Below, piece after piece: positions 47,340-56,835 of a stretch of 64,000 bases of DNA. This DNA comes from Leptolyngbya sp. CCY15150 (GTDB taxonomy: Bacteria > Cyanobacteriota > Cyanobacteriia > RECH01): NCBI RefSeq assembly GCF_016888135.1, contig NZ_JACSWB010000174.1, positions 248,001 through 312,000 of the forward strand. Direction: 5' to 3'. The notes under the pieces are model-generated. The model saw only the letters and a program-made list of their open reading frames with translations, was not told the origin of the DNA and ran no database searches. Numbering within the stretch: position 1 is the stretch's first letter; every line of letters starts with the position of its first letter. A program made the position numbers and the translations under genes.

Positions 47340-47744
47340 ACTGGCACAAATGTCCTCCAGCATGATGCCTCACGCTTCCAGAATGCAGACCTCTAGGCAT
47401 CTGACAATTCTAGTTTCCAAAATTGTCACAAATCTTGTCAGAGTTTTTGCCAGAGGTGCTATGCTCCACTGTGAATAGCTCATCAACGTAGGTTGCCTTG
47501 CAGGTGGTTAGATACCCATGCAAGGGGTGTACCCGCGTTGAGCGGCAAGCCAGGCTGAGTGAGGGATAAAACAGGTCTGGAGGTTGGTACATGCGATACG
47601 TCTCTAGGTATGACGCTTGTCATCTATCAATGATCTCTAGATGGTCTCTGAAGATGGTCTCTGACATCAATGATCTCTGATGGGCAGGAGTCTGTAGCCT
47701 AGAATCCCTCAGTCTTAATGGTGTGATGTGTGGAGTGTGTAGCA

Positions 47745-49187
47745 ATGGTTGTATCGGCTGTAATCAATGGTGCAGGGCATGAGCCCCCCCAAGCGGGATC
47801 GGCAGAATGGCAAGCGATCGCCCTGCCTGAGACTCAGTTATTTGGTACCGATGGTATTCGTGGGCGGGTGGGAGATGTCTTAACGGCTCCCCTAGCGCTC
47901 AAGGTCGGGTTCTGGGCGGGACAGGTGCTGCAAGCCTCGTCTCCCTCGGTGGGCCCAGTGCTGATTGGGCAAGATTCTCGCAATTCTGGCCCCATGTTGG
48001 CCATGGCGCTGTCCGCAGGGCTAACGGCGGCAGGGCTGGAGGTGTGGAACCTGGGCCTCTGTCCTACGCCCACGGTGGCCTATCTCACCCATGCCTTGGA
48101 TGCTGTTGGCGGCGTGATGATTTCCGCGAGCCATAACCCGCCGGGAGATAACGGCATTAAGTTTTTTGGAGCCGGGGGCAGTAAGCTATCGCCTGATCTC
48201 CAGCGTCAGATTGAGGCCGGTCTGCGAGGTGGGCAAGATGGCCCTTCAGCGGCAACGGGATGGGGGCAGCATTACCACCGTCCTGAGTTGGTCAGTCAAT
48301 ATGCCGAGTCGCTCCAGGCTCCCCTGCGATCGCGGGTGAGTTTTTCGGGGTTGCGGGTCGTGTTAGATCTGGCTTGGGGCGCAGCAGCAGAGGTTGCCCC
48401 GCAGGTGTTCCGCCAACTGGGCGCTGAGGTGATCTGCCTGCACAATCGTCCCGACGGCGATCGCATTAATGTCAACTGTGGATCAACCCACCTAGGGCCC
48501 CTGCGAGCAGCCGTGCAAGAGCATCAAGCCGATCTAGGGTTTGCCTTCGATGGCGATGCCGATCGGGTGCTGGCGGTCGATCGCCAGGGTCGCGTCGTTG
48601 ATGGCGACTATATTCTGTATTTCTGGGGACAACTGCTGCGTCAACAAAACCAGCTCCCTCAAAACCTGATTATCTCCACCGTGATGGCGAACCTAGGCTT
48701 TGAGCACGCTTGGCTGCAGCAGGGCGGCCAGTTGATTCGGACGGCCGTTGGCGATCAGCATGTCCATGCGGAAATGGTGCGCCAAGGGGCCATGCTGGGC
48801 GGTGAACAGTCGGGCCACATCCTCTGTCCCCACTACGGCGTCTCCGGAGATGGTCTGCTCACGGCGCTGCACTTGGCGGCATTGGTGCAGCAATCGGGTC
48901 TATCCTTGGCTGAATGGATGGATCAAAGCTTCCAAACCTATCCTCAACTGCTGAAAAATGTGCGCGTTGAAGATCGCGATCGCCGTCTGCAGTGGCACAC
49001 CTCTGAGATGCTCCAGGAAGCGATCGCCCAAGCCGAAGCCGCCATGGTAGATCAGGGCCGCGTGCTCGTGCGGGCCTCGGGTACCGAACCGTTGATTCGG
49101 GTCATGGTCGAGGCGGCCAGCGAAGAGCTCACCCACTACTGGACGAACACGTTGGTCTCCGTAGTTGAGCAATACGCTGCCTGCTAA
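47745..49187 (+). CDS. glmM: Phosphoglucosamine mutase
   Basis: 480 residues from the ATG at 47745; an in-frame GTG at 47730 would add five. It converts glucosamine 6-phosphate to glucosamine 1-phosphate for UDP-GlcNAc and peptidoglycan. The phosphoserine loop is [17 protein letters not shown], the metal loop FDGDADRVL, the sugar loop GEQSGH, and the phosphate loop [13 protein letters not shown]. The start region [12 protein letters not shown] is typical. Followed by a strong hairpin. Confidence 0.96.
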   Translation: MVVSAVINGAGHEPPQAGSAEWQAIALPETQLFGTDGIRGRVGDVLTAPLALKVGFWAGQVLQASSPSVGPVLIGQDSRNSGPMLAMALSAGLTAAGLEVWNLGLCPTPTVAYLTHALDAVGGVMISASHNPPGDNGIKFFGAGGSKLSPDLQRQIEAGLRGGQDGPSAATGWGQHYHRPELVSQYAESLQAPLRSRVSFSGLRVVLDLAWGAAAEVAPQVFRQLGAEVICLHNRPDGDRINVNCGSTHLGPLRAAVQEHQADLGFAFDGDADRVLAVDRQGRVVDGDYILYFWGQLLRQQNQLPQNLIISTVMANLGFEHAWLQQGGQLIRTAVGDQHVHAEMVRQGAMLGGEQSGHILCPHYGVSGDGLLTALHLAALVQQSGLSLAEWMDQSFQTYPQLLKNVRVEDRDRRLQWHTSEMLQEAIAQAEAAMVDQGRVLVRASGTEPLIRVMVEAASEELTHYWTNTLVSVVEQYAAC

Positions 49188-49207
49188 TGGAGCCGCCTGT
49201 ATCGACG

Positions 49208-49233
49208 CCCCCTCAAGTTTTGGATTGAGGGGG
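49208..49233. terminator. Bidirectional hairpin after glmM
   Basis: CCCCCTCAA (49208-49216) / TTGAGGGGG (49225-49233), a 9-bp stem with an 8-base loop, in the gap between glmM and the convergent QueD-like gene. Confidence 0.7.
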
Positions 49234-49253
49234 ATTGCCAACGTGTTTCAGCC

Positions 49254-50120
49254 TTACACCAAAGCCGGAACTTGCGCTTGAGCTGCGGGATATCCCGATT
49301 CCACAGCAGAGCCGTAGACCTCACAAGAATTGTTTGGACTCTCAATCAACCGCACTTTATAGAGCGTTGCGCCAATATCGCGGATCGGGGCTTCTAGCAC
49401 CTGGCGAATATACACAGCAATCTGTTCAGCCGTGGGCACAATCTCCTTAAAGTAGGGAATGTCGTAGTTGAGGAACGTGTGATCCAGGGGTTCCGTTACA
49501 TAATCCTCGACGATCTGTTGAAAGGCACCGAGATCGGCAATCATGCCCGTGCGTTCATCCATCTCACCCGCGATCGTCACTTCTAGGTGATAGTTATGTC
49601 CGTGACCATGAACTCGGGCACATTTACCGTAGATCTCTAAATTTTCCTCTAGAGACAGATGGGGCAAGGCCAACCGGTGGGCGGCGCTGAAATGGGTGCT
49701 CAGGGTTAGATGTGCGTTCATAGATTGTCCGTGGTATTCTGCCCAAAGTTCAGGATGTTCGAAAAGCTGAATGCGTACCAGCGGCAGGTGAGGAGCAAGA
49801 CGCTGCCAGATCACCCGCGCTAGATTCTCGGTTGTGGGTAGGCTTTGGCTAAATTCTGGCCAAGCTTGGTTGAGGGACGAAAAGTCGAGTTGGCTGGTCA
49901 CCTCTCGCTTAATGACATGCTTCACATCCGATAGGTTCAGCACCATGCCGTATCGGTCAAGGTCTCCCTCCATCGAAACGTAGAGGACGTAGTTGTGACC
50001 ATGGCCTGGAGCGTCAGCACAGCGACCAAAACGTTCGGCATTCTCCGCATCGCTTAGCTCTGGCAACCAATATCGATGACTCGCCGAGAACTGGGCTCGA
50101 CGATTGATGATGCATTTCAT
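49254..50120 (-). CDS. Tandem-duplicated 6-pyruvoyl-tetrahydropterin synthase / QueD-like protein
   Basis: 288 residues made of two complete PTPS/QueD domains (about 1-130 and 135-275). Each has the zinc histidines and catalytic Cys: FSASHRYWLPE with GRCADAPGHGHNY in the first, FSAAHRLALPH with GKCARVHGHGHNY in the second. Family members make 6-carboxytetrahydropterin for queuosine or 6-pyruvoyl-tetrahydropterin for biopterin. The halves have diverged, with PTTENLARVIWQR versus PTAEQIAVYIRQV, so they may be pseudo-dimer partners. No que genes adjoin it. Confidence 0.9.
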   Translation of the reverse strand: MKCIINRRAQFSASHRYWLPELSDAENAERFGRCADAPGHGHNYVLYVSMEGDLDRYGMVLNLSDVKHVIKREVTSQLDFSSLNQAWPEFSQSLPTTENLARVIWQRLAPHLPLVRIQLFEHPELWAEYHGQSMNAHLTLSTHFSAAHRLALPHLSLEENLEIYGKCARVHGHGHNYHLEVTIAGEMDERTGMIADLGAFQQIVEDYVTEPLDHTFLNYDIPYFKEIVPTAEQIAVYIRQVLEAPIRDIGATLYKVRLIESPNNSCEVYGSAVESGYPAAQAQVPALV

Positions 50121-50375
50121 AGGCTTAAGGGGCGGACTTGTGAAGTTCCGTAAAGTAGCTTCTTTCAGAATACCGAATTATCTGATAGATGACCCGATCG
50201 CCTCTTCAATCGTTTCAATTCAAACGTCCTGGAGATTGCATCCAGATCTTCACCTTCAGCTAGGGCGATCGCTGGTGATTAGGCTACCTCTGGAGCCTAG
50301 ACAACCCATATACTATTGGGGAAGGTCGAGACTTTGCGCAGACGCCAGCCCTATTGTTGTTATTCGAGGATGTTC

Positions 50376-51137
50376 ATGTCTAGAGTGATTTCGATCCACT
50401 CCTATCGGGGTGGAACCGGCAAGTCAAACTCCACCGCAAACTTAGCAGCATTAGTGGCCGCCGAAGGGAAACGCGTTGGGATTGTAGACACGGACATTCA
50501 GTCACCTGGCATTCATGTGTTGTTTGGGTTTGATGATCAAAAAATTGATCGATCGCTCAATGATTACCTCTGGGGGCGTTGTTCCATTGCTGAAGTCGCC
50601 TACGATGTCACCTACGCGATCGGTGAGAGTGCCAAGCCCAACAGCAAAATTTATTTGATCCCCGCCAGCGTCAAGGCAGGGGAAATTGCCCGAGTGCTGC
50701 GGGAAGGGTATGATGTCGGCTTACTCAATGAAGGCTTTCAAGACCTGATTGAAAATCTGGAGCTGGACTATCTCTTTATCGATACCCATCCGGGTCTCAA
50801 CGAAGAAACCCTGCTGTCCATCACCATTTCTGATGTGCTGTTGCTCATCCTCCGGCCAGATTCCCAAGACTACCAAGGGACTGCCGTTACGGTGGATGTG
50901 GCCCGTAAGCTAGAGGTGCCCAGCTTGTTGATGGTCGTCAACAAGGCTCCCATGGTGTTTGACTTTGACGAACTAAAGCGTCGGGTAGAGCAAACCTATG
51001 GTGCAACCGTGGCGGGCGTTTTACCCCATTCCGATGAAATGATGGTGTTGGCCAGTAGCGGGCTCTTTTCGGTGAAATATCCAGACCACAGCTTTACCCA
51101 AGTGCTGCGCAATATTGCTGACCACCTTATGGCTTAG
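50376..51137 (+). CDS. ParA/MinD-like ATPase with non-standard Walker A
   Basis: 253 residues from the ATG at 50376 (CGAGGA upstream); a frame extends to 50316. Deviant Walker A YRGGTGKSNSTANLAAL: the signature Lys before GG is Arg. Walker A' VDTDIQSPGIHVLFGF and Walker B LDYLFIDTHPGLNEETL are intact. Such ATPases position cargo (plasmids, carboxysomes, chemoreceptors) on the nucleoid or membrane. No ParB-like partner is adjacent. There is no clear membrane-targeting helix at the end. It overlaps the convergent menE by 11 bp. Confidence 0.85.
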   Translation: MSRVISIHSYRGGTGKSNSTANLAALVAAEGKRVGIVDTDIQSPGIHVLFGFDDQKIDRSLNDYLWGRCSIAEVAYDVTYAIGESAKPNSKIYLIPASVKAGEIARVLREGYDVGLLNEGFQDLIENLELDYLFIDTHPGLNEETLLSITISDVLLLILRPDSQDYQGTAVTVDVARKLEVPSLLMVVNKAPMVFDFDELKRRVEQTYGATVAGVLPHSDEMMVLASSGLFSVKYPDHSFTQVLRNIADHLMA

Positions 51138-52554
51138 GTGTGGCATGTTGGGTCATCCACTGATGAGCGATCGCTTTTAAATCCGCGCGCTGCAGCTTTT
51201 CTTGAGCAGTGCGGGGCAAGTGATCCACGGGAATCCAATATTTAGGATGCTTAAAGCGACTGAGATGCGGGCGGAGGGCGATCGCCATCTGGGCCAGCAT
51301 CTGATCCGTGGCGGGGGTCTCTGCAGCGGGCACATAGACCGCCGTCACTGCCTCTCCCCACTGGCGATCGGGCAGACCGACGACACCAATATCCGCCACG
51401 AGTCCAGTAGACCGAATAGCAGCTTCTATCTCCTCTGGAGCAACATTTTCGCCCCCCGTAATCAGGGTATGGCTCCTGCGTCCCACTAGGTGGAGATCAC
51501 CGGCGGAGGTTAGATAGCCAAGATCCTCGGTGAGCAAGGGCTGTCCGGCGATCGCCTCCCGATCCGGCGATGCCGGTAGATAGCCAAGGCACTGGGATGA
51601 GCTATGCAACACCACGCGCCCAGGCTGGTTCCTAGGGAGAGGCTGCCCTTGATCATCGACGATGGCGATCGCGCTGTGGGGCAGGGCCGGGCCACAACTG
51701 CGATCGCCCTGCAAAAAACGGTGAGGCGATAGGGTGGCAACCTGGGCAGCGGTTTCCGTCATGCCGTAGGTCAGGGCAATGGGAATCTGGCGGCGCTGGG
51801 CATCATCCAGCAAGGTCGGCCAGGCTGGCGCACCGCCCAGTAAAACAGCACGAAACTGGGATAGCCACGGGGCAGACGAGGGTGAATCTAACAGGCGCTG
51901 GAGCTGGGTTGGTACCAGGGAGATAAAAAACTGTTGGGGATCAAACCCTTGGGGCCCATGCTCCATCAGGTCGGGCAGGGTGGCGATCGCTAGCTGTCCC
52001 TGGGATTGCCAGACTCGCATCGCCTGCATCAGACCACTGACATGGTAGAGCGGCAGTAGGCAACAGCTTTTGACGGACTGGCAGTGGAAATGCTGCTGAA
52101 ACCCCACGGCGGCGGCCATGAGCGTTGCCCAGGTGTGGATGGCAAACCGCAACTGTCCTGAGGTTCCGCCAGTGGGAATCAAAATCCAGCCAGGGGGCAG
52201 GGGAGATGCCGTGGTAGGCAACGCTAAGGGTGGCGGTGATCCCCAAACATGCGTGGGTTGCGCGACGTCCAGCACCGTCTGCCATTCCGCGATCGCCCAC
52301 TTGGGATTACCCAACACCACCGGACAACCTGCCTGGCAAGCCGCTAGAAAACTAGCCAGATAGGCGGCGGGGTTATCGTCTGCGATCGCCACCGTGGGCA
52401 GCACTCCTGCCTGGATCCATGGCTGAACGTCAGCGTGGCGAGCATCTAAGACCTGCTGAAACTGGATCTGCAGATCCGAGGCGCGATCGCCCAGCAACCA
52501 CGATCGCCCTCGGCATTGCTGCTCTACGTCCTTAGGGGTGGGAGCGTTGCCCAT
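51127..52554 (-). CDS. menE: o-Succinylbenzoate-CoA ligase
   Basis: 475 residues, ANL-superfamily adenylating enzyme. ATP-binding motif PTGGTSGQLRF, then ALTYGMTETAAQVA, hinge GRRSHTLITGGENVAPEEIE, and catalytic Lys near the end (TAQEKLQRADL). It makes OSB-CoA in phylloquinone synthesis, needed for photosystem I. Its start overlaps the end of menC by 31 bp, so the two are translationally linked. The extent of the N-terminus is uncertain. Confidence 0.9.
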   Translation of the reverse strand: MGNAPTPKDVEQQCRGRSWLLGDRASDLQIQFQQVLDARHADVQPWIQAGVLPTVAIADDNPAAYLASFLAACQAGCPVVLGNPKWAIAEWQTVLDVAQPTHVWGSPPPLALPTTASPLPPGWILIPTGGTSGQLRFAIHTWATLMAAAVGFQQHFHCQSVKSCCLLPLYHVSGLMQAMRVWQSQGQLAIATLPDLMEHGPQGFDPQQFFISLVPTQLQRLLDSPSSAPWLSQFRAVLLGGAPAWPTLLDDAQRRQIPIALTYGMTETAAQVATLSPHRFLQGDRSCGPALPHSAIAIVDDQGQPLPRNQPGRVVLHSSSQCLGYLPASPDREAIAGQPLLTEDLGYLTSAGDLHLVGRRSHTLITGGENVAPEEIEAAIRSTGLVADIGVVGLPDRQWGEAVTAVYVPAAETPATDQMLAQMAIALRPHLSRFKHPKYWIPVDHLPRTAQEKLQRADLKAIAHQWMTQHATPKP

Positions 52555-53495
52555 AGATCCTCATCCTCCAATCCGTGACACCCTGCATCGACAAACCAAT
52601 GGTTAATCCCAAAGCCTACGGCGCGATCGCCCGCCACGGGGGCAAGATGCTGGGCAATAAATCGCTGGGTCATGGGTGTTTCAAACACAGACGACCATAC
52701 AACATCCAGCCCTACGTCGGTGCAAACCTGGCGAATCGTTTGGGGAAAACCGGCGATCGCTGGCTTGACGACTCCAATCCCCCGCCAGCCTTGCTGATGC
52801 CAATGCCGCACATGATGCATGGTAGCCAGCGACTCATCGAGGGCAATGGGCGTGGTGTAGCGATCGCCCAACTGCTGCATCTGCGGCACCTGATCCGCTG
52901 GCAGGGGCTGTTCCAAAAATTCAATCACCGGGGTGGACTGATTGAGGCGATCGCAGACCTGCAACCAAGCGATCGCCGCCGCCTGATCCAAGCCACCATT
53001 CGCGTCCAGCCGTAGTTTTGCGCCTAGGGGCCAATCCTGCAACCGTTCCTGTAGCCATTGCTGTTCCTGCTGCCGGGATTGCACCCCAATCTTCCACTTG
53101 TAGGTACCGCCCGGCACGAGGGGAACCTGCAGGGCCGCAACTCCCGTGGGCAGCAGGTGACTACAGTTCCAGGTGATCGGGGATCGCGCCCCATGGCCCA
53201 GCCGCTCTAGCGCCATGCCCAGGCCAAACTGAGTGGCTGGCAGCGTATCGGGGATTTGCATGATCTGCTCCGCCGTCACCATCGGCAAGCAGCGCCGACA
53301 AAACGCGATCGCCCTTTCCAACGACTCACTACCCAACCAAGACAGAGGCGCAATTTCCCCAAATCCCACCTGCCCCGCCCTGTTCTCCAGCCGCACGATT
53401 AAGCCATCCCGCACCTGCCAACGTCCATGACTCGTCTGCAAAGGCATTCGAAAGGGCCGTTGATAGATGCGCACCTCCAGCCGATAGCAGTCCAC
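52524..53495 (-). CDS. menC: o-Succinylbenzoate synthase
   Basis: 323 residues, enolase superfamily. It dehydrates SHCHC to o-succinylbenzoate in the phylloquinone pathway. Key residues are the Lys in TYKWKIG, metal ligands Asp in LRLDANGGLD, Glu in EFLEQPL and Asp in ALDESL, and the second Lys in GIGVVKPAIAG. First gene of the menC-menE pair; the other men genes are not in the window. Confidence 0.92.
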   Translation of the reverse strand: MDCYRLEVRIYQRPFRMPLQTSHGRWQVRDGLIVRLENRAGQVGFGEIAPLSWLGSESLERAIAFCRRCLPMVTAEQIMQIPDTLPATQFGLGMALERLGHGARSPITWNCSHLLPTGVAALQVPLVPGGTYKWKIGVQSRQQEQQWLQERLQDWPLGAKLRLDANGGLDQAAAIAWLQVCDRLNQSTPVIEFLEQPLPADQVPQMQQLGDRYTTPIALDESLATMHHVRHWHQQGWRGIGVVKPAIAGFPQTIRQVCTDVGLDVVWSSVFETPMTQRFIAQHLAPVAGDRAVGFGINHWFVDAGCHGLEDEDLWATLPPLRT

Positions 53496-53564
53496 TGTCC
53501 CTCCTTCCTGATCTCGCCGCCTTGATCTGCCAGGGTTTACCTACCAAGCGATCGCGATCCAGCC

Positions 53565-53616
53565 TTGACATAGCTTCAACCCATCTGTCATGATAAATTG
53601 CTAACTATTTATCATG
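53565..53616 (+). promoter_or_regulatory. rplU promoter overlapped by a 10-bp inverted repeat
   Basis: A -35 box TTGACA (53565-53570) and a -10-like CATGAT (53589-53594) stand 18 bp apart. The -10 is part of a perfect inverted repeat: CATGATAAAT (53589-53598) and ATTTATCATG (53607-53616), 8-bp spacer. It could be an operator that blocks RNA polymerase or, if transcribed, a leader stem in the L21 message. Confidence 0.5.
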
Positions 53617-53703
53617 CTCGGATCAGGTGCGGCCCTGTCAACAACTGGTTGCGATCGCCGATCTATCGACCAGTGACCTGTACGGCATCCTACGGAGAAT
53701 CCC

Positions 53704-54108
53704 ATGGCATACGCAATTATTGAAGCTGGCGGCACTCAACTACGAGTTGAGCCAGGGCGGTTTTATGACCTCAATCGCTTCGACGTGGAAGATGACGGTA
53801 GCGTCACCCTCGACCAAGTGCTCTACATCGACAACGATGGAGACATTTCCGTTGGGCAGCCCACCGTTGCCGGTGCTACGGTAGAAGCAACCGTTCTCCG
53901 CCATTTGCGCGGACGCAAAATCATCGTCTACAAGATGCGTCCGAAGAAGAAAACGCGGAAAAAGCAAGGACACCGTCAAGAATTAACCCGCTTGATGATC
54001 AACTCGATCAATCTCAATGGCACCGTGCTAGCTGGAACAGAAGCAGCAGCGGCTCCTGCGGATGTAGATGGAGCAGATGAACCGCAGGACGCGGTGGTTG
54101 CAGATTAG
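53704..54108 (+). CDS. rplU: Ribosomal protein L21
   Basis: 134 residues. Conserved [16 protein letters not shown] start, then [15 protein letters not shown] and the RNA-binding basic run [21 protein letters not shown]. The last 20 or so residues are an Ala/Asp-rich acidic extension absent from E. coli L21 (103 aa). Large ribosomal subunit. Operon with rpmA, 97 bp apart. Confidence 0.98.
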   Translation: MAYAIIEAGGTQLRVEPGRFYDLNRFDVEDDGSVTLDQVLYIDNDGDISVGQPTVAGATVEATVLRHLRGRKIIVYKMRPKKKTRKKQGHRQELTRLMINSINLNGTVLAGTEAAAAPADVDGADEPQDAVVAD

Positions 54109-54205
54109 TCCAACGACGTCCAAGGTTCGTTAGGCTAAAATAGAATGCTGAACAAACTTAGCGTCAGCGTTGTTGTGAATACGTGCATGGAGTTGAGAGA
54201 GAGCT

Positions 54206-54472
54206 ATGGCTCATAAGAAAGGAACAGGTAGTACTCGGAACGGTCGGGACTCTAATGCTCAGCGACTCGGCGTTAAGCGCTTCGGTGGGCAAGTGGTTCG
54301 GGCTGGCAACATTTTGATCCGCCAACGAGGCACCAAGGTGCATCCTGGTGTTAATGTGGGCCGCGGCAGTGATGACACGCTGTTTGCCCTCGTTGATGGG
54401 GTTGTAACCTTCGAACGTAAAGGACGAAGCCGTAAGCGGGTCAGCGTTTACCCAGCTATGGCTGAAGCTTAG
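54206..54472 (+). CDS. rpmA: Ribosomal protein L27
   Basis: 88 residues. Starts [21 protein letters not shown] after Met, so the flexible tail reaching the peptidyl-transferase centre is present and there is no cleaved leader as in Firmicutes. [15 protein letters not shown] follows. Ribosome-binding site GAGAGAG upstream. Followed by an intrinsic terminator. Confidence 0.99.
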   Translation: MAHKKGTGSTRNGRDSNAQRLGVKRFGGQVVRAGNILIRQRGTKVHPGVNVGRGSDDTLFALVDGVVTFERKGRSRKRVSVYPAMAEA

Positions 54473-54508
54473 ATCGCTTTCGTTATCTAACGATCGGTCA
54501 TTGATATC

Positions 54509-54550
54509 CATGAAAACGGAGTCCTGCTAGGGGCTCCGTTTTTTCATGGG
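54509..54550 (+). terminator. Intrinsic terminator of rplU-rpmA
   Basis: AAAACGGAG (54513-54521) pairs with CTCCGTTTT (54534-54542), extended by CATG ends, followed by TTTTTT. It lies about 40 bp after rpmA. Confidence 0.92.
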
Positions 54551-54634
54551 ATCTCGTAGGCGGCGCAAGCAGTCCAGGATCAACACCATCCCAGGGGCGA
54601 TGCTGATCTGAGCGAAGTCGTATCTAGCATCTAG

Positions 54635-54670
54635 CTCTGGTTCCCTTCAACTTCGCTCAGGGAACCAGAG
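54635..54670. repeat. REP-like hairpin
   Basis: CTCTGGTTCCCT / AGGGAACCAGAG, a perfect 12-bp stem around TCAACTTCGCTC. Read on the other strand it contains CCCTGAGCGAAGTTGAAGGG, the common bacterial REP core. The fragments CAGGGAACG repeat twice to its right. It lies between the convergent rpmA and the GGDEF gene. Confidence 0.6.
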
Positions 54671-54707
54671 ATCAGGGAACGAAACTCAGGGAACGATGGC
54701 TGTAACT

Positions 54708-56597
54708 TCACGTAGGTCGCGATGACCGGACTTCTGTGGATGAATAGTCCAGGCTCAAGGGTTGGTTGAACAATGAGACACCAAGCAGCGGTTGCAGTGA
54801 CTCCGGTGGCATAGGTTTTGCAAAGAGGAAGCCTTGACCACGAGCACAGTTCAGCCGCTGGAGATCCCGAAGCTGGGGCAAGGATTCAATCCCTTCTGCA
54901 ATCACCTGAATCTTCAAGGTTTGGGCGATCGCCATGATGGCCGGCACTAGATTCACGGATTCACTAGAGGTGTGATCCAACCGCTGAATGAAGGATTTAT
55001 CAATCTTGAGCAAATCAAACGGAAAGGCATGTAAATAGCTGAGGGACGAAAAGCCCGTGCCAAAATCGTCGAGGCTGAGGAGAATTTGCCGCGCTTTGAT
55101 TTGGTGCAGCATATTCATGGTGGGCATCAGCCCTTCCATAATTACGCTTTCAGTAATTTCTAAGTCTAAGTTTTGAGGACGGACTTGGGTTGCCTGTAAA
55201 ATCTGGTCGATGTGGTCAATCAAATGGGGATCATGGAACTGTTGCACCGACAAATTGATGCTCATGCTAAAGCTTTCATCAACCTGCTGATTGACTTGCC
55301 ACTGCCGCAACTGTCGGCACCCTTCCAACAACACCCAATTGCCCAGGGGATGGATCAATCCTGTTTCTTCGGCAACCGGAATGAAGTCAACAGGGGAAAT
55401 CATGCCATGGGCTTCATGGAACCACCGCACTAAGGCCTCCACGGCCACAATTCGCCCCGTTTTCAGACATACGATGGGTTGGTAGTATAGGGTGAGCCCT
55501 CCTTGTTCAATAGCTCGCCGTAGATCCACTTCGAGCTGTAGACGCTGCAGGGCCTCCTGATGCATGGATGCATCGAAGACATGATATCGATGATTTTTTG
55601 AAGCCTTAGCCCGATACATAGCATTATCGGCATCGCGCAGAATGTACTCGGGTTTGGAGTATGTTTTATTTCCCACCACAATGCCAACACTGGCATCTAA
55701 AAAGATTTCCCGTCCTTCAATTTGAAAGGGATGGCTAAAGGTTTGGAGCAAAGCCTCAGTGCGAGCGATCGCTTGATCGCTATGGAGAATATTGGGTAAG
55801 AGAACGGCAAATTCGTCACCGCCCAGTCGTGCTAGGAGGTCGGTCGGCTCTAGGTTGGAGCGCAGTCGCTGGCTGATGTGGATCAACACCGCATCGCCAA
55901 AGCAATGACCGAGGGAATCGTTGACGATTTTGAAGCGATCGCAGTCTAGAAACAAAACGGCAAAGGTTTCATTGCCTTGATGGTGAGCATCCAGGGCTCC
56001 TTGCAGCTCTTGCATGAAAAGGGCTCGATTAGGCAGCCCTGTGAGCATATCGTGGAGCGCCATGTCTAGGAGCTGCTGATTGGCAGACTGAAGCTGTTGG
56101 GTGCGCTCAATCACCCGTTCCTCTAACTCCGCATTGAGGTGGCGCATCCGCTCCTCCGATAGCTTGAGCATCACCTGGTTACGGATGCGGATCAAGACTT
56201 CTTCAATTTGAAACGGTTTAGTAATGTAGTCAGAACCACCTACATCAAATGCCTTGACCTTATCAAAGGCTTCGTTGAGAGCCGTGAGAAAAATAATTGG
56301 AATTTCAGTGGTATGAGGATTATCCTTCAACCGCTTGCATACTTCATACCCATCCAGACCAGGCATCATAATGTCTAGCAAAACTAGATCGGGGGAAAGG
56401 GTATTGATTGCAGTGATCGCCATTTCTCCATCAAGGGCCTTGCGAACGCTATAGCCTTCGCGTTCTAAAAGAGTGGATAGGAGACGTAGATTGTTGGGTT
56501 TGTCGTCCACAATCAAAATATCAATGGAGACGTGATCAAACGACTGGATAAAGTGACGATCAGGCATAGGGATAGGCGGCAAATGTGCAACGCTCAT
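54708..56597 (-). CDS. Response regulator with GGDEF and EAL domains
   Basis: 629 residues. REC domain (about 25-145) with phospho-acceptor Asp in LVLLDIMMPGLDG; a coiled-coil linker; GGDEF (about 180-345) with intact RLGGDEF; EAL (about 360-605) with EALVRW, INLSVQQFHD, LEITESVIME, DDFGTGFSSL, LKIDKSFIQ and IAEGIES, all catalytic residues present. The usual RxxD inhibitory site before GGDEF reads EPTD, so product inhibition may be lost. It should make or break cyclic di-GMP in response to an unidentified histidine kinase. Alone in its transcription unit. Confidence 0.93.
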   Translation of the reverse strand: MSVAHLPPIPMPDRHFIQSFDHVSIDILIVDDKPNNLRLLSTLLEREGYSVRKALDGEMAITAINTLSPDLVLLDIMMPGLDGYEVCKRLKDNPHTTEIPIIFLTALNEAFDKVKAFDVGGSDYITKPFQIEEVLIRIRNQVMLKLSEERMRHLNAELEERVIERTQQLQSANQQLLDMALHDMLTGLPNRALFMQELQGALDAHHQGNETFAVLFLDCDRFKIVNDSLGHCFGDAVLIHISQRLRSNLEPTDLLARLGGDEFAVLLPNILHSDQAIARTEALLQTFSHPFQIEGREIFLDASVGIVVGNKTYSKPEYILRDADNAMYRAKASKNHRYHVFDASMHQEALQRLQLEVDLRRAIEQGGLTLYYQPIVCLKTGRIVAVEALVRWFHEAHGMISPVDFIPVAEETGLIHPLGNWVLLEGCRQLRQWQVNQQVDESFSMSINLSVQQFHDPHLIDHIDQILQATQVRPQNLDLEITESVIMEGLMPTMNMLHQIKARQILLSLDDFGTGFSSLSYLHAFPFDLLKIDKSFIQRLDHTSSESVNLVPAIMAIAQTLKIQVIAEGIESLPQLRDLQRLNCARGQGFLFAKPMPPESLQPLLGVSLFNQPLSLDYSSTEVRSSRPT

Positions 56598-56654
56598 TGG
56601 GCGAGAGCCATAACCAAGCGATATGAATGGTAAGAAGAACTGGCAGCGTTCAGA

Positions 56655-56718
56655 ATCGGTCTACGTTTTTTTCGGGGGGATGGGGTGATCGGTCTACGGT
56701 TTTTCGGGGGATGGGCTG
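56655..56718. repeat. 33-bp-period tandem repeat
   Basis: Two imperfect copies of ATCGGTCTACG followed by a T-run and CGGGGG(G)ATGGG (copies start at 56655 and 56688), upstream of the GGDEF gene. They might be a duplicated regulatory site. Confidence 0.6.
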
Positions 56719-56835
56719 AGTGGATGGAATGTTCCCACACAAATGAACCCTGTAACCTAGGATACCCAAAACAGCCGCGCTTGTTTGGGTGAGGACAGGG
56801 TTTATAACGAGTTTCCTCGTCCGTGGAGCGTTAGT

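Larger units (their letters stand above)
46882..47744. other. Intergenic region with a long hairpin, a Yfr1-like word and a minisatellite
   Basis: About 860 bp between divergent lapA/scpA and glmM. Contents: a 13-bp stem at 47146-47190, the 11-base word ACTCCTCACAC at 47205-47215, and a 12-bp tandem repeat at 47280-47339. A direct repeat GATGGTCTCTGA / ATCAATGATCTCT lies at about 47620-47680. Promoters of both neighbours lie here. No protein gene is supported. Confidence 0.55.
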
